39,293 bases of DNA from Lacicoccus alkaliphilus DSM 16010 (GCF_900142805.1 NZ_FRCF01000016.1:1-39293); one strand, 5' to 3'; shown: positions 1 to 8,127, numbered from the stretch's first letter. Made by a program: numbers and translations. The notes: a model not told the origin generated them from the sequence alone.

Positions 1-135
1 TCCATCCGGATGAGACATCAAAATCCGGACGGAACCTCTTTAAATATAGATTACAGCCGGAATCTGCACCTTAAAACCGACAGAGATGCCTTCGACAGGT
101 TTTCCATCCGAATCTCCCCTTCCCGGCATTTCTAA
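1..135 (+). CDS. C-terminal end of an unidentified protein (partial)
   Basis: Frame 1 is open from the window edge to a TAA at 133-135, giving 44 residues that end in the sequence RISPSRHF. The codon mix is plausible for this genome, but the piece is short and carries no recognisable motif. Its stop codon overlaps the TAG of the convergent EamA transporter gene by two bases, so the two genes would meet tail to tail. I cannot assign a family. It could also be a chance open frame. Confidence 0.35.
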   Translation, partial: SIRMRHQNPDGTSLNIDYSRNLHLKTDRDAFDRFSIRISPSRHF

Positions 136-1022
136 GTTCTACCGTTCACTGTTCTCTGCCTGCTTCTCCTCGACTGCATGACGAGGATCACGATGCCCGC
201 AAGCAGCATCAGGAGTCCCACCCAGGAGAGGGTGTCCAGGGTTTCTCCAACGAGAAAGACGCCGAGCAGTGAAGCGGTGAGGGGTTCTGCAAGAGACAGT
301 GTCACCGCCGTCGACGATTTGACGAACGTCAGTCCGCTTGAGAATAAAAAGTAGGCGAGCGCCGTTGCAAGCACACCGATATGGAGTGCAACGAGCAGTC
401 CATTCGTCTCGGTCATCCAGGACATATCATTGATGAACAGGAATGGTGAAAGGAGCAGCGCACTCAGGCAGAAGATCATCGCGACCGAAGCGATCGGGTC
501 GTGTGTGCGGACGAGCCTTGAATTCGACATCGTGAAACTCGCGAACGAAACCCCGGCGCCGAGTCCTGCAAGTATGCCCATCGGATCGACTGTGATGGCA
601 TTCGTATTGAACATCAGGATGATGCATCCCGTGATGGCAAGGAACGTCGAGAGCCACCAGACGCGGCCGGGCTTGACCTTGAAGATCAGCCATTCGATCA
701 TCCCTGAGAACACCGGTGCACTGCCGATGGAGACAACGGTCCCGACCGCGATGCCCGTCAGTTCCACTGCACTGAAGAAGAACGGCTGGAAAAGCGCCAT
801 CGCAACCCCGCCGATCAGAAGCGGACGCACAGGCCATCCTTTGAACGTCATCTTCCTGGTCACTACGGCAATCGCCATCAACAGGATACCCCCGATGACG
901 AGCCGCGCCACGCCCATGGAAATGCTGTCGACATCACTTGCAAAAGATTTGGCAGTGCCTGCCGTGCCCCAAAGCATTGCTGCAATCAAAATCATGAAAG
1001 GTGCCAAACTTTGTCTCATCAT
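132..1022 (-). CDS. EamA/DMT-superfamily transporter
   Basis: This is a 296-residue, very hydrophobic protein with about ten predicted membrane helices in two similar halves, which is the layout of the drug/metabolite transporter superfamily (EamA repeats). The N-terminal helix contains AAMLWGTAGTAKSF and the second half contains SLAEPLTASLLGVFLVGET, both typical of EamA repeats. Members export metabolites or amino acids, but the substrate cannot be read from sequence. Two consecutive ATG codons open the gene. The AGGAG at 1027-1031 lies 4 bases from the first and 7 bases from the second, so translation may begin at the second. It is divergent from cutC and shares a 97-bp intergenic region with it. 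Confidence 0.9.
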   Translation of the reverse strand: MMRQSLAPFMILIAAMLWGTAGTAKSFASDVDSISMGVARLVIGGILLMAIAVVTRKMTFKGWPVRPLLIGGVAMALFQPFFFSAVELTGIAVGTVVSIGSAPVFSGMIEWLIFKVKPGRVWWLSTFLAITGCIILMFNTNAITVDPMGILAGLGAGVSFASFTMSNSRLVRTHDPIASVAMIFCLSALLLSPFLFINDMSWMTETNGLLVALHIGVLATALAYFLFSSGLTFVKSSTAVTLSLAEPLTASLLGVFLVGETLDTLSWVGLLMLLAGIVILVMQSRRSRQRTVNGRT

Positions 1023-1037
1023 ATCTCTCCTAAATTA

Positions 1038-1077
1038 ATTACATACGGACCCTTTATAAGCTATAATATATGTAAAT
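1038..1077 (+). promoter_or_regulatory. Promoter of cutC with flanking inverted repeat
   Basis: A good sigma-A promoter is visible: TTACAT at 1039-1044, a 17-bp spacer, and TATAAT at 1062-1067, about 50 bp before cutC. The -35 element lies inside TTACATA (1039-1045), which is repeated in inverted orientation as TATGTAA (1069-1075) just after the -10 element. The two arms are 30 bp apart centre to centre, close to three helical turns, so the region could be an operator shared with the divergent transporter gene. The promoter is seen directly; the operator role is inference. Confidence 0.6.
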
Positions 1078-1119
1078 CCGATGGAATGGACAATAAAATG
1101 ACTTGGGCGGGTGAGTATC

Positions 1120-1782
1120 ATGCTTGAAGTGATTGCAACAAATATACAGGATGTCATCGATGCAAACCAATACGGTGCGGACAGGGTGGAGTTATGTTCC
1201 AATATGAATGAGGGCGGCCTGACTCCGAGTATCGGGCTGATTGAGGAAGCGTCGAAGCTCTCAAAGATCCCTGTCCATGTCATGGTCAGGAGCCACAATC
1301 ACGGTTTTGTGTATAACGCGCTCGATCAGCAGGAAATGCTGAGTGACATCAAGCATATCAAAGAAACGAATGCCGCGGGCATCGTCATCGGCATGCTGAC
1401 GTATGAAGAGGTCGTGGATGAGTACTTCCTGGAAAAGGCCATCCTGCGCGCTGAGGGCCTCGACATCACATTCCACAGAGCTTTCGATCATGCCAGGATC
1501 CAATTTGAAGCGCTGCAGACATTGATGAAATATGAGGCGGTGAAGACGATCCTCACTTCCGGCGGTGAAGGGCGTGCGCCCGGGAACCTGCCGCTCCTCG
1601 TCGAACTGAGCAAAGTTGCGCGTGAACATGGCAAAAGCATCATGCCGGGCAACGGCATCAATGAAAATAATGCGTCCATGTGGAAAGATGATTTCGACTG
1701 GATACATGTCGGGCGCGGAGTGAGGCTGGACGGTACATACCAGACAGGGTTGTCTCAGAAACTTGTGCATGCATTCCTGTAA
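1120..1782 (+). CDS. cutC: Copper homeostasis protein CutC
   Basis: This is a 220-residue CutC-family TIM-barrel protein. The N-terminal segment LEVIATNIQDVIDANQYGAD, then RVELCSNMNEGGLTPS and the later ITFHRAFDH and ILTSGGEG segments, match the family closely. CutC is a cytoplasmic protein linked to copper tolerance in E. coli and Enterococcus, with an uncertain biochemical function. A GTG at 1111 is in frame, but ATG at 1120 has a better ribosome site (GGGTGAG, 1109-1115, spacing about 4-5), so I chose it. It is the first gene of a probable operon with the ABC importer that starts 43 bp downstream, and no terminator is visible between them. Confidence 0.9.
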   Translation: MLEVIATNIQDVIDANQYGADRVELCSNMNEGGLTPSIGLIEEASKLSKIPVHVMVRSHNHGFVYNALDQQEMLSDIKHIKETNAAGIVIGMLTYEEVVDEYFLEKAILRAEGLDITFHRAFDHARIQFEALQTLMKYEAVKTILTSGGEGRAPGNLPLLVELSKVAREHGKSIMPGNGINENNASMWKDDFDWIHVGRGVRLDGTYQTGLSQKLVHAFL

Positions 1783-1825
1783 CAGTGCACATGGGCAGTG
1801 AACGGATGGAAAAGAGGTGTCTGAA

Positions 1826-2614
1826 GTGACAAATGTACTTGAAGTCGAAGATGTCACCGTCGGTTACGGCAAAAAAGCGATTCTGAAAGATTTCAAGATG
1901 AGGATTCCAAAAGGGAGGATCACATCGATCGTCGGACCGAACGGGTGTGGCAAGACGACGCTGCTCCATACTTTGGCCCGGGCCATGAAGCCGAAATACG
2001 GGGCTGTGCTGATTGACGGCCGGGACATTTTTTCACTGCACACGAAAGATGTGGCGAAGCGCTTGAGTCTTTTACCCCAGTCCTCCACAGCCCCTGCCGG
2101 CCTCGATGTGTATGATCTCGTCAGTTACGGCAGATACCCGCATAAGGGCGCTTTCGAGGGACTGAATCAGAAGGATGCTGAGAATATCGAGTGGGCGATG
2201 GAAGTGACCGGCATCCGCAGCCTGGGGACAAGACGCCTCAGCGAACTGTCCGGCGGACAGGGGCAGCGTGTATGGCTTGCCATGGCGCTTGCCCAAAACA
2301 CCGATGTCATCCTGCTCGATGAACCGACGACATATCTCGACATGAAATTTCAGATGGAAATCCTGCAGCTGTTGAAAGACTTGAATACCTCGGCAGGAAA
2401 GACCATCGTCATGGTGCTCCATGACATCAATCATGCATCGCGGTTTTCCGACTGCATGATCGCGATGCAGTCGGGGGGCATCATCAGTTCCGGCAGCCCG
2501 GAGGCAGTCATGACCGAAAATACAGTGAGGGAAGTTTTCGACGTGACACCGGTGATGGGGCGCTGCCCGTTCACACAGCGGCCGATCATCGCTTCCTACC
2601 GGTTGAAAGGTTGA
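1826..2614 (+). CDS. Iron-siderophore/cobalamin-type ABC transporter, ATP-binding protein
   Basis: This is a 262-residue ATPase of the FecE/FhuC/BtuD class. Walker A GPNGCGKTT is at residues 37-45, the Q-loop at LLPQ (82-85), the signature LSGGQ at 141-145, Walker B VILLDE at 161-166 and the switch histidine in VLHD at 199. The segment YDLVSYGRYPH after the Q-loop is typical of ferric-siderophore importers. GTG at 1826 is preferred over GTG at 1817 because AGAGGTG at 1814-1819 then falls 6 bases upstream. It overlaps or abuts the first permease gene and belongs to one operon with the two permeases. The exact ligand (ferric hydroxamate, catecholate, heme or cobalamin) cannot be told. Confidence 0.92.
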   Translation: MTNVLEVEDVTVGYGKKAILKDFKMRIPKGRITSIVGPNGCGKTTLLHTLARAMKPKYGAVLIDGRDIFSLHTKDVAKRLSLLPQSSTAPAGLDVYDLVSYGRYPHKGAFEGLNQKDAENIEWAMEVTGIRSLGTRRLSELSGGQGQRVWLAMALAQNTDVILLDEPTTYLDMKFQMEILQLLKDLNTSAGKTIVMVLHDINHASRFSDCMIAMQSGGIISSGSPEAVMTENTVREVFDVTPVMGRCPFTQRPIIASYRLKG

Positions 2615-2619
2615 GGAAT

Positions 2620-3609
2620 ATGCCATATATCCTCACTGTCCTCATCGCCACAGTCCTGCTCGCCGCATCGATGTGCCTGAGCCTCACGTCCGGATCGGTG
2701 AACATTCCCGCGCATGATGTATTGGGCGCTTTTTTTTATTTCGACACTTACGACACCGGCCATGTCATCATCCGTGAAGTCCGGGCGCCTAGGATGCTCG
2801 CAGCCGCGGTCACAGGCGCTGCATTCGCCGTCAGCGGGGCGGTGATGCAGGCAATGACGAGGAATCCGCTGGCGGAACCGGGGCTCCTCGGCCTGAACGC
2901 CGGGGCGCTTTTTTTCCTGACCATCGCCTTCATCTTCGTCCCCGGCCTCCCGTTTACATATATGATATTGATGTCGTTTGCGGGTGCACTCTTCAGCGCC
3001 CTGATCGTGCTCGCGGCGGTTCTCTTCGGCAGGGACGGCATGTCTCCTTTGAAATTGATACTTGCGGGTGTCGCGGTGTCTCTGTTCTTCAGCGCCCTGA
3101 GCAGCGCCTTCCAGCTCCATTTCACCATTGGACAGGACATCGCCTTCTGGTTTGCCGGCGCGATACAAAATATCGGCTGGCCGCACCTTGCGGTGCTCTT
3201 TCCATGGTTCGTCATCGGGGTGTCGATTGCGCTGCTGCTGTCACCGGTGCTCACCGCCATCAGTTTTGATGATGGGACCGCAGTCAGCCTGGGTGTTCCA
3301 CTCAATAAAACCCGGCTGCTCGCATTGGCATCCGTGGTCATCCTCGCAGGTCTCGGCGTTTCCGTCCTCGGGGCGGTTGCCTTCGTCGGACTGATCGTCC
3401 CGCACGCCGCACGTTTCTTCGCCGGAGGGGACTACAGGCGGATACTGCCGCTCTCAGGTGTGCTCGGCGCCTTTTTGACAGTCAGCAGTGACCTTGCTGC
3501 ACGGATGCTCGCCGCCCCGGTCGAGCTGCCTGTCGGCGCATTGATCGCTCTGATCGGGGTGCCGTTCTTCCTTTATCTCGCACGCAGGGTGGTGCGCTAT
3601 GAATTATAA
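2620..3609 (+). CDS. FecCD-family ABC importer permease (first subunit)
   Basis: This is a 329-residue polytopic membrane protein with about ten helices. It carries FecCD family signatures: REVRAPRMLAAAVTGAAFAV near the start, AMTRNPLAEPGLLGLNAGA, and VAFVGLIVPHAARFFAG towards the end, the last being the coupling region with the ATPase. It forms half of the membrane channel of a siderophore or cobalamin importer. ATG at 2620 (GAGGA just upstream) is preferred to TTG at 2611. Its start sits 5 bp after the ATPase stop, and its end overlaps the next permease by 11 bp, which indicates translational coupling. Confidence 0.93.
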   Translation: MPYILTVLIATVLLAASMCLSLTSGSVNIPAHDVLGAFFYFDTYDTGHVIIREVRAPRMLAAAVTGAAFAVSGAVMQAMTRNPLAEPGLLGLNAGALFFLTIAFIFVPGLPFTYMILMSFAGALFSALIVLAAVLFGRDGMSPLKLILAGVAVSLFFSALSSAFQLHFTIGQDIAFWFAGAIQNIGWPHLAVLFPWFVIGVSIALLLSPVLTAISFDDGTAVSLGVPLNKTRLLALASVVILAGLGVSVLGAVAFVGLIVPHAARFFAGGDYRRILPLSGVLGAFLTVSSDLAARMLAAPVELPVGALIALIGVPFFLYLARRVVRYEL

Positions 3610-4600
3610 AAGGTCGTGGGTGGTTTTAACTGCAGTCATCGTCCTGCTCCTAGGCGCAATGGCGATCAGTCTGAAAACTGGTTACACAGATACAGGGTGG
3701 AGGGACATTGCTGCGCTTCTGACCGGGGTGCCCGGCGGGAGTGAAGTCCAGGTACTGATGGACATCCGTCTGCCGCGGGTGCTCACAGCGGTGCTTTCGG
3801 GTGCGGCGCTCGCTCTTTCAGGTGCCATCCTCCAGAGCATCATGCAGAACCCGCTCGCGGATTCAGGCATAATCGGCATCAATTCGGGGGCGGGATTCGC
3901 CGTACTGCTGTTCATGATGGTGTCCGGCGATTCCGAGGCGGGCGTTTTCCTCATCCCGTTCCTCGCTTTTTTGGGTGGTCTTGCGGTCGCCCTGGCGGTC
4001 GTTTCACTTTCGTACAGCCGAAAGTATGGGCTCACGCCGATGCGCCTCATATTGAACGGCATCGCGTCCGGGGCGGGGATCAGCGCATTGATGATCGTGC
4101 TGTCCCTCGTCATTTCAAGTGACAGCTATCTGTTTACGGCGAACTTCCTTGCCGGTACGGTATGGGGGAGCACCTGGGCGCATGTGCTTGTCCTGACGGC
4201 AGGGCTCGCTGCACTGCTGCCATTTGTGATCAGGAAGATTCCGGTATTGGATATACTGAGCCTGAACACTTTGAATATCATCAGCCTGGGCGTTAATATC
4301 AGGAGGGAAAGGCTTCTGCTTTTGATCAGTGCAGCAGGGCTTTCTGCAGTGAGCGTTTCGGTCAGCGGAGGCATCGCCTTCGTCGGACTGATCGCCCCCC
4401 ATCTCGCCCGCAGGCTGATGGGCACCGGCCACCGTTTCGTGCTCCCGCTTTCTGCACTTGCAGGCGGGCTGCTTGTACTGACGGCGGATACGGCGGGCAG
4501 GACTTTATTCTTCCCGTCGGCGCTGCCTGCAGGCGTCATGGTCGCCATCATCGGGGCGCCTTACTTCATATATATACTGATGAAATCGGAAAGCAGGTAA
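3599..4600 (+). CDS. FecCD-family ABC importer permease (second subunit)
   Basis: This is a 333-residue paralogue of the preceding permease, again with about ten membrane helices. Typical signatures are MDIRLPRVLTAVLSGAALAL, SIMQNPLADSGIIGINSGA and GGIAFVGLIAPHLARRLMG. It should pair with the first permease as a heterodimeric channel. The ATG at 3599 lies inside the end of the upstream gene. No gene for the extracellular lipoprotein binding component follows: the next gene is an RNA methyltransferase that starts 16 bp later. The binding protein must therefore be encoded elsewhere or shared with another system, as happens for FhuC-dependent importers in S. aureus. Confidence 0.93.
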   Translation: MNYKRSWVVLTAVIVLLLGAMAISLKTGYTDTGWRDIAALLTGVPGGSEVQVLMDIRLPRVLTAVLSGAALALSGAILQSIMQNPLADSGIIGINSGAGFAVLLFMMVSGDSEAGVFLIPFLAFLGGLAVALAVVSLSYSRKYGLTPMRLILNGIASGAGISALMIVLSLVISSDSYLFTANFLAGTVWGSTWAHVLVLTAGLAALLPFVIRKIPVLDILSLNTLNIISLGVNIRRERLLLLISAAGLSAVSVSVSGGIAFVGLIAPHLARRLMGTGHRFVLPLSALAGGLLVLTADTAGRTLFFPSALPAGVMVAIIGAPYFIYILMKSESR

Positions 4601-4615
4601 TTTGGAGGTTATGAT

Positions 4616-6016
4616 TTGAAAGAACAGGAAAGTGTCAGATTGACGACGATGATACACAGTCTCGATAAAAAAGGCTCAGGCATGGGCCTCGCATACAGGG
4701 ATCACGGGGGCAACCTCCCGCGCAAACTTAAATTGAACATACCGCAGACGCTGATCGGTGAAGAAGTGGAGGTGGTGGTGCCGAATGCGGACGGCAGAAG
4801 GCGTGCAACAGTCATGCCGGATAAGATCCTCACGACCCATCCGGAAAGGACTGCACCGCCATGCCCGCACTTCGAACTGTGCGGCGGCTGTGTATGGCAG
4901 CACTGGGAATATGATGGGCAACTGAATTATAAGACGGATTTTGTGAAGTCACACTTGGAAAAGCAGGGTTTCGATCCATCCGTCGTCAAAGATACGATCG
5001 GTATGGACCATCCTTTCGAGTTCAGGAACAAGATGGAATTCACATTCTCTGAAGAAGGAAAACTCGGGCTCCATGAACTCGGCAATTTCAGGAACATCAT
5101 CGATATCGGCACATGCCTCATTTCAAGCCGGGATATGGTGCGCGTCATGCAGATCGTCTCGGATTGGGCGGATGAATTCCAATTGTCCGGATACGATAAG
5201 AACACCCATTCAGGGCTGCTGCGCCACCTGAGGCTCCGTCAGTCCCAGGTCACGGGTGAACTGATGGCCGCTTTGTTTGCCACTGAAAGGCCGGATGGTG
5301 AGCTGGCGGGTGCCGTCAACACGCTGGTCTTCCGCCTGACTTCCGAACTTGATGGACTCGAGAGTCTGATGTGGATGGAAAATAAAGATATCGCAGATGT
5401 TGCGCAGGCGGAGGACGAGGATGTCCATCTGCTTCATGGCCGGACATACATCCATGAAGAAATGAGCGGATACAGCTACCGGGTATGGTACGACACGTTC
5501 TTCCAGACGAACCCGGCCCAGGCTGAAAAGCTGGTCGATCTTGCGATCGGAATGGCGGATGTCAAAGAAGATGAATCGATGATCGACCTGTTCTGCGGTG
5601 TCGGCACGTTTTCACTGCCGTTTGCAAGCAGGGTCAAATCGCTTGCCGGGGTGGAGATCGTCGAATCTTCAATCGAGTCGGCCAAGAGGAATGCGCTTGA
5701 CAACGATATTCAGAATACCCACTTCCTCGCTAAAGATGCACGCCGGGGCATGGATGAAATATTGGAGACATGGGGGACGCCGCACCTCCTGCTCCTGGAT
5801 CCGCCGCGCTCCGGTGCCGGCGGCAAGGTGATGCGCCGCATCGGCCGTCTTGGGACCGGCAGGGTGGTGTATGTCTCCTGCAACCCGGAAACTTTTGCAG
5901 AGGACATCACGTGGCTGCGCGATTTCGGCTACACACTCAAAGACGTCCAGCCGGTGGATCTGTTCCCCCACAGCGCCCACGTCGAGATCGTTTCCGTGCT
6001 TGAACTTGAAAATTGA
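4616..6016 (+). CDS. rlmD: 23S rRNA (uracil-5-)-methyltransferase, RlmD/RumA family
   Basis: This is a 466-residue enzyme that makes 5-methyluridine in 23S rRNA using S-adenosylmethionine. An N-terminal TRAM domain (residues about 5-65) precedes a [4Fe-4S] cysteine set at C83, C89, C92 and C167. The methyltransferase core has DLFCGVGTF (324-332), LLLDPPRSG (392-400) and the catalytic cysteine C422 in YVSCNPETF. The start is TTG at 4616, placed 6 bases after GGAGGT (4604-4609); an out-of-frame ATG-ATT-TGA lies between them. Firmicutes often carry two such paralogues, and some are dual-specific (RlmCD) or act on tRNA, so the exact target uridine is not certain. It is probably cotranscribed with the ABC importer. 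Confidence 0.9.
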   Translation: MKEQESVRLTTMIHSLDKKGSGMGLAYRDHGGNLPRKLKLNIPQTLIGEEVEVVVPNADGRRRATVMPDKILTTHPERTAPPCPHFELCGGCVWQHWEYDGQLNYKTDFVKSHLEKQGFDPSVVKDTIGMDHPFEFRNKMEFTFSEEGKLGLHELGNFRNIIDIGTCLISSRDMVRVMQIVSDWADEFQLSGYDKNTHSGLLRHLRLRQSQVTGELMAALFATERPDGELAGAVNTLVFRLTSELDGLESLMWMENKDIADVAQAEDEDVHLLHGRTYIHEEMSGYSYRVWYDTFFQTNPAQAEKLVDLAIGMADVKEDESMIDLFCGVGTFSLPFASRVKSLAGVEIVESSIESAKRNALDNDIQNTHFLAKDARRGMDEILETWGTPHLLLLDPPRSGAGGKVMRRIGRLGTGRVVYVSCNPETFAEDITWLRDFGYTLKDVQPVDLFPHSAHVEIVSVLELEN

Positions 6017-6030
6017 TATCATGGATAAGA

Positions 6031-6067
6031 AGCTTCTGTGTCTGATTCAGGCACGGGGCTTTTTTTA
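6031..6067 (+). terminator. Terminator after rlmD
   Basis: A hairpin with about eleven pairs (some G-U, one bulge) is formed by AGCTTCTGTGTCT and AGGCACGGGGCT around a short loop, and it is followed directly by seven T residues. It lies 15 bp after the rlmD stop codon. Confidence 0.65.
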
Positions 6068-6090
6068 TTTTATGAAGTCCCGATTTTATC

Positions 6091-6119
6091 TTTATGGTTA
6101 TGTGGGTAATGTATATAAT
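6091..6119 (+). promoter_or_regulatory. Probable sigma-A promoter for the tubby-like gene
   Basis: A perfect TATAAT at 6114-6119 stands 17 bp after a weak -35 element, TTTATG (6091-6096), and 24 bp before the start codon of the following gene. It lies just after the rlmD terminator, which supports an independent transcript. Confidence 0.45.
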
Positions 6120-6143
6120 AGGGGTAAGAAAAGAGGGTGTGGA

Positions 6144-6668
6144 ATGCAGCATTTAAAATACGAAATTTCAATCATTGATAAAAAACAGAATGTTGTGGTT
6201 TCAGATGATGCCGGAGAGGAATACGGCACAGTCATGAGATCGGTACTCAGGAATTGTGACAAGCGTCATACTTATCAATACGTGGATTCGGACGGTGACA
6301 AAGTGGTCATCGGCATGAAAAAACGACGGTTCCGGGATTTGAACGTGGCGAGCTATATCGTCCAGTCGGAGAATTATGAGTTCAAATTGAAGGAACGTCC
6401 CGGCACGAATCTGCTGTACTTCAAAGTCGGAGGGAAATTCGATAACAAGCACATCACCCTCGATGAGGACTGGCAGGGCAACCTTGAAGTCTATTTCCAC
6501 GGCAGCCATGTGCTGACGGTGATTGAAGATCCGGTCACGAGTGAAACCCGGATCAACTTAAGCCGTAAATTCAATACAAAATCATTCCCTTTCGTCATAG
6601 GTGTACTCATGTTCTTTATGTTCAAAGCATATAAGAGGGAAGATTGGTATATTGAACGTGCCCTGTAG
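6144..6668 (+). CDS. Conserved hypothetical protein, possible tubby C-terminal-like fold
   Basis: This is a 174-residue protein with a mostly beta-strand-like sequence. It contains YEISIIDKKQNVVVSD, a KVVIGMKKRRFRDLN strand pair and FKVGGKFDNKHITL, and ends in a short hydrophobic stretch (SFPFVIGVLMFFMFKAYK) and EDWYIERAL. This layout resembles the small tubby C-terminal/LURP-one-like proteins of Firmicutes, which may bind lipids or act as scramblase-like proteins, but the match is by impression only. ATG at 6144 follows GAGGGTG at suitable spacing. The frame stays open upstream into rlmD, but that extension would cross a terminator and a promoter and is not credible. Confidence 0.75.
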   Translation: MQHLKYEISIIDKKQNVVVSDDAGEEYGTVMRSVLRNCDKRHTYQYVDSDGDKVVIGMKKRRFRDLNVASYIVQSENYEFKLKERPGTNLLYFKVGGKFDNKHITLDEDWQGNLEVYFHGSHVLTVIEDPVTSETRINLSRKFNTKSFPFVIGVLMFFMFKAYKREDWYIERAL

Positions 6669-6703
6669 CTGTTCATCAATATGACAGGCACATTACAAAA
6701 TTG

Positions 6704-6751
6704 TTTCATTTATGAAAATGTTTTGAAAACTTATATCAACAAGTGTAAAAT
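6704..6751 (+). promoter_or_regulatory. Promoter of the 75-aa membrane protein gene, with adjacent palindrome
   Basis: TTGAAA (6723-6728), a 17-bp spacer and TAAAAT (6746-6751) form a sigma-A-like promoter 32 bp before the start codon. Just upstream of the -35 element is the palindrome TTTCAT-TT-ATGAAA at 6704-6717, a possible regulator binding site. The promoter is well supported; the operator is a guess from position and symmetry. Confidence 0.5.
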
Positions 6752-6782
6752 TTAGTTACTTGGATGAAGAGGAGGAAGTCGC

Positions 6783-7010
6783 ATGCTCAGAGTGTTATGT
6801 ACAGCTATCCCTCTGGCGGTCATACTATTGCATCTTGTGTTCGAGGATAACTTATTGTGGCTGATATCACTGTTATTGGGACTGCTGGGTTTTATCTTCA
6901 GTTTCATCAACCTGAAATTCAGGGCCAATGCGGTCGCATGGGGCTTGCTGGTCGCAAATGTGGGGGTTTTGTTATATTCGATCATCTACACGGTCCAGAA
7001 TTTCGTCTGA
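6783..7010 (+). CDS. Small hydrophobic membrane protein of unknown function
   Basis: This is a 75-residue, almost entirely hydrophobic protein with two or three predicted membrane helices (about residues 5-20, 24-42 and 50-70) and few charged residues between them. An excellent ribosome site, GAGGAGG, lies about 7 bases before the ATG. It has its own promoter and ends just before a terminator shared with the convergent oxidoreductase gene. No family is recognised. It might be a membrane stress or small integral protein, but nothing in the sequence fixes the role. Confidence 0.7.
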   Translation: MLRVLCTAIPLAVILLHLVFEDNLLWLISLLLGLLGFIFSFINLKFRANAVAWGLLVANVGVLLYSIIYTVQNFV

Positions 7011-7011
7011 T

Positions 7012-7043
7012 AAAAAAGGACAGGGCTGAAGGACAGCCCGTCC
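7012..7043 (-). terminator. Terminator of the FAD oxidoreductase gene
   Basis: On the minus strand GGAC-GGGCTG pairs with CAGCCC-GTCC (one bulged base) around a five-base loop, followed by six T residues (the AAAAAA at 7012-7017 on the plus strand). It sits between two convergent genes and may also slow transcription from the other side. Confidence 0.8.
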
Positions 7044-7049
7044 GGCATT

Positions 7050-8099
7050 CTAATTTTCAGGTTCGGTATGACTGTAATCATTCAAATCAAGCCCGGTCCC
7101 GAGACCGCTCAGGCAGCGTGCGACTTCATGGCCGATGTACGGGCCGGCTGTGAGCCCGGTGGCGCCGAGCCCGTTGATGACGAATGTCCGATCGTCATGA
7201 TACCCGATGAACGGCAGATGGTCCCTGGCATACGGCTTGAACCCGGTCATCATTTTAACGTCCGTGATTTCATGATCAGGGAAGTATCTTTCGGCAAGCC
7301 CCCTCAAATAGCGATGATTCTCCTCAGAGGGCGAAGCATCAAATGAGTGGGTATCGATGTGCGTCGTGCCGATCGCAAACTCATTATCACCCATTTCGAC
7401 GATATAGATGGGGCCGAGCGCCATCACGACCGGTGTATTGACGACTTCCGGCCCTTCCACTTTGAAGTGCAGCACTTCCGAGCGCTGATGGCGGATCGCC
7501 GGTCCGAAATCCTGTTCGACGCCCCAGGCACCGGTGGCGTAGATGGTGAGGTGGTCACCTGCCTGTGCCGGCGCCTCTTCTTCCACCCATTCTCCGCCTG
7601 CGGAGATGAATGCATTTTTCAATGCGGCCCCGAGCAGGGCGCCTTTGACCTGCGCACCGCCTTCGACATAAACCCCGGGATAACTGCCGTTCAAATATGG
7701 GTGGCGCTGCTTGACTTCTTCCCTTGAAAGTTTCATGACGCCCCCCATTTCCGGTGCGCCGTCCCTTTTTTTATTGATGCGGTCATAACCGAGTTCAAGC
7801 ACTTCATCATCCTTGAATAAAGAAATCGCGCCCCGTCTTGTATAACCTGTATCGAGATGCGTCTCACGCTCGAGCCGGCTGATGAATTCCGGATAAAATT
7901 TTGCGGCTTCCGTCACAAGTCGGTACCATTTTTTATTCCTTCTTTGTGAGACCCATGGATTGATGATGCCTGCAGAGGCAGCTGTTGCATTTCCGGCATC
8001 ATTGCGGTCATATATGGTGACTTCGTGCCCGTGTTTCTTCAAATGATAGCCCAGGGAGGCACCGGCGATGCCGCCCCCGACGATTGTGAACTCTTCCAT
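7050..8099 (-). CDS. FAD-dependent oxidoreductase, DAO/glycine oxidase-like
   Basis: This is a 349-residue protein of the D-amino acid oxidase/dehydrogenase (DAO) family. It opens with an FAD-binding Rossmann motif, FTIVGGGIAGASLGYHL (GxGxxG near residues 8-13), followed by IYDRNDAGNATAASAGIINP, where the family contacts the flavin pyrophosphate and isoalloxazine. Near the end are FKPYARDHLPFIGY and FVINGLGATGLTAGPYIG, the typical second flavin-contact region. It probably oxidises a small amine or amino acid in the cytoplasm; the substrate is unknown. The GGAGGG ribosome site lies about 7 bases before the ATG. A terminator follows the gene, and it is transcribed alone, divergently from the metalloprotease gene. 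Confidence 0.9.
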   Translation of the reverse strand: MEEFTIVGGGIAGASLGYHLKKHGHEVTIYDRNDAGNATAASAGIINPWVSQRRNKKWYRLVTEAAKFYPEFISRLERETHLDTGYTRRGAISLFKDDEVLELGYDRINKKRDGAPEMGGVMKLSREEVKQRHPYLNGSYPGVYVEGGAQVKGALLGAALKNAFISAGGEWVEEEAPAQAGDHLTIYATGAWGVEQDFGPAIRHQRSEVLHFKVEGPEVVNTPVVMALGPIYIVEMGDNEFAIGTTHIDTHSFDASPSEENHRYLRGLAERYFPDHEITDVKMMTGFKPYARDHLPFIGYHDDRTFVINGLGATGLTAGPYIGHEVARCLSGLGTGLDLNDYSHTEPEN

Positions 8100-8127
8100 A
8101 ATATCCCTCCGTGCATGATTAATTAAT

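Noticed and set aside
5850-6143. N-terminal extension of the tubby-like gene reading into rlmD
   Set aside because: It would start inside another gene and cross a terminator and promoter; ATG at 6144 has its own ribosome site.
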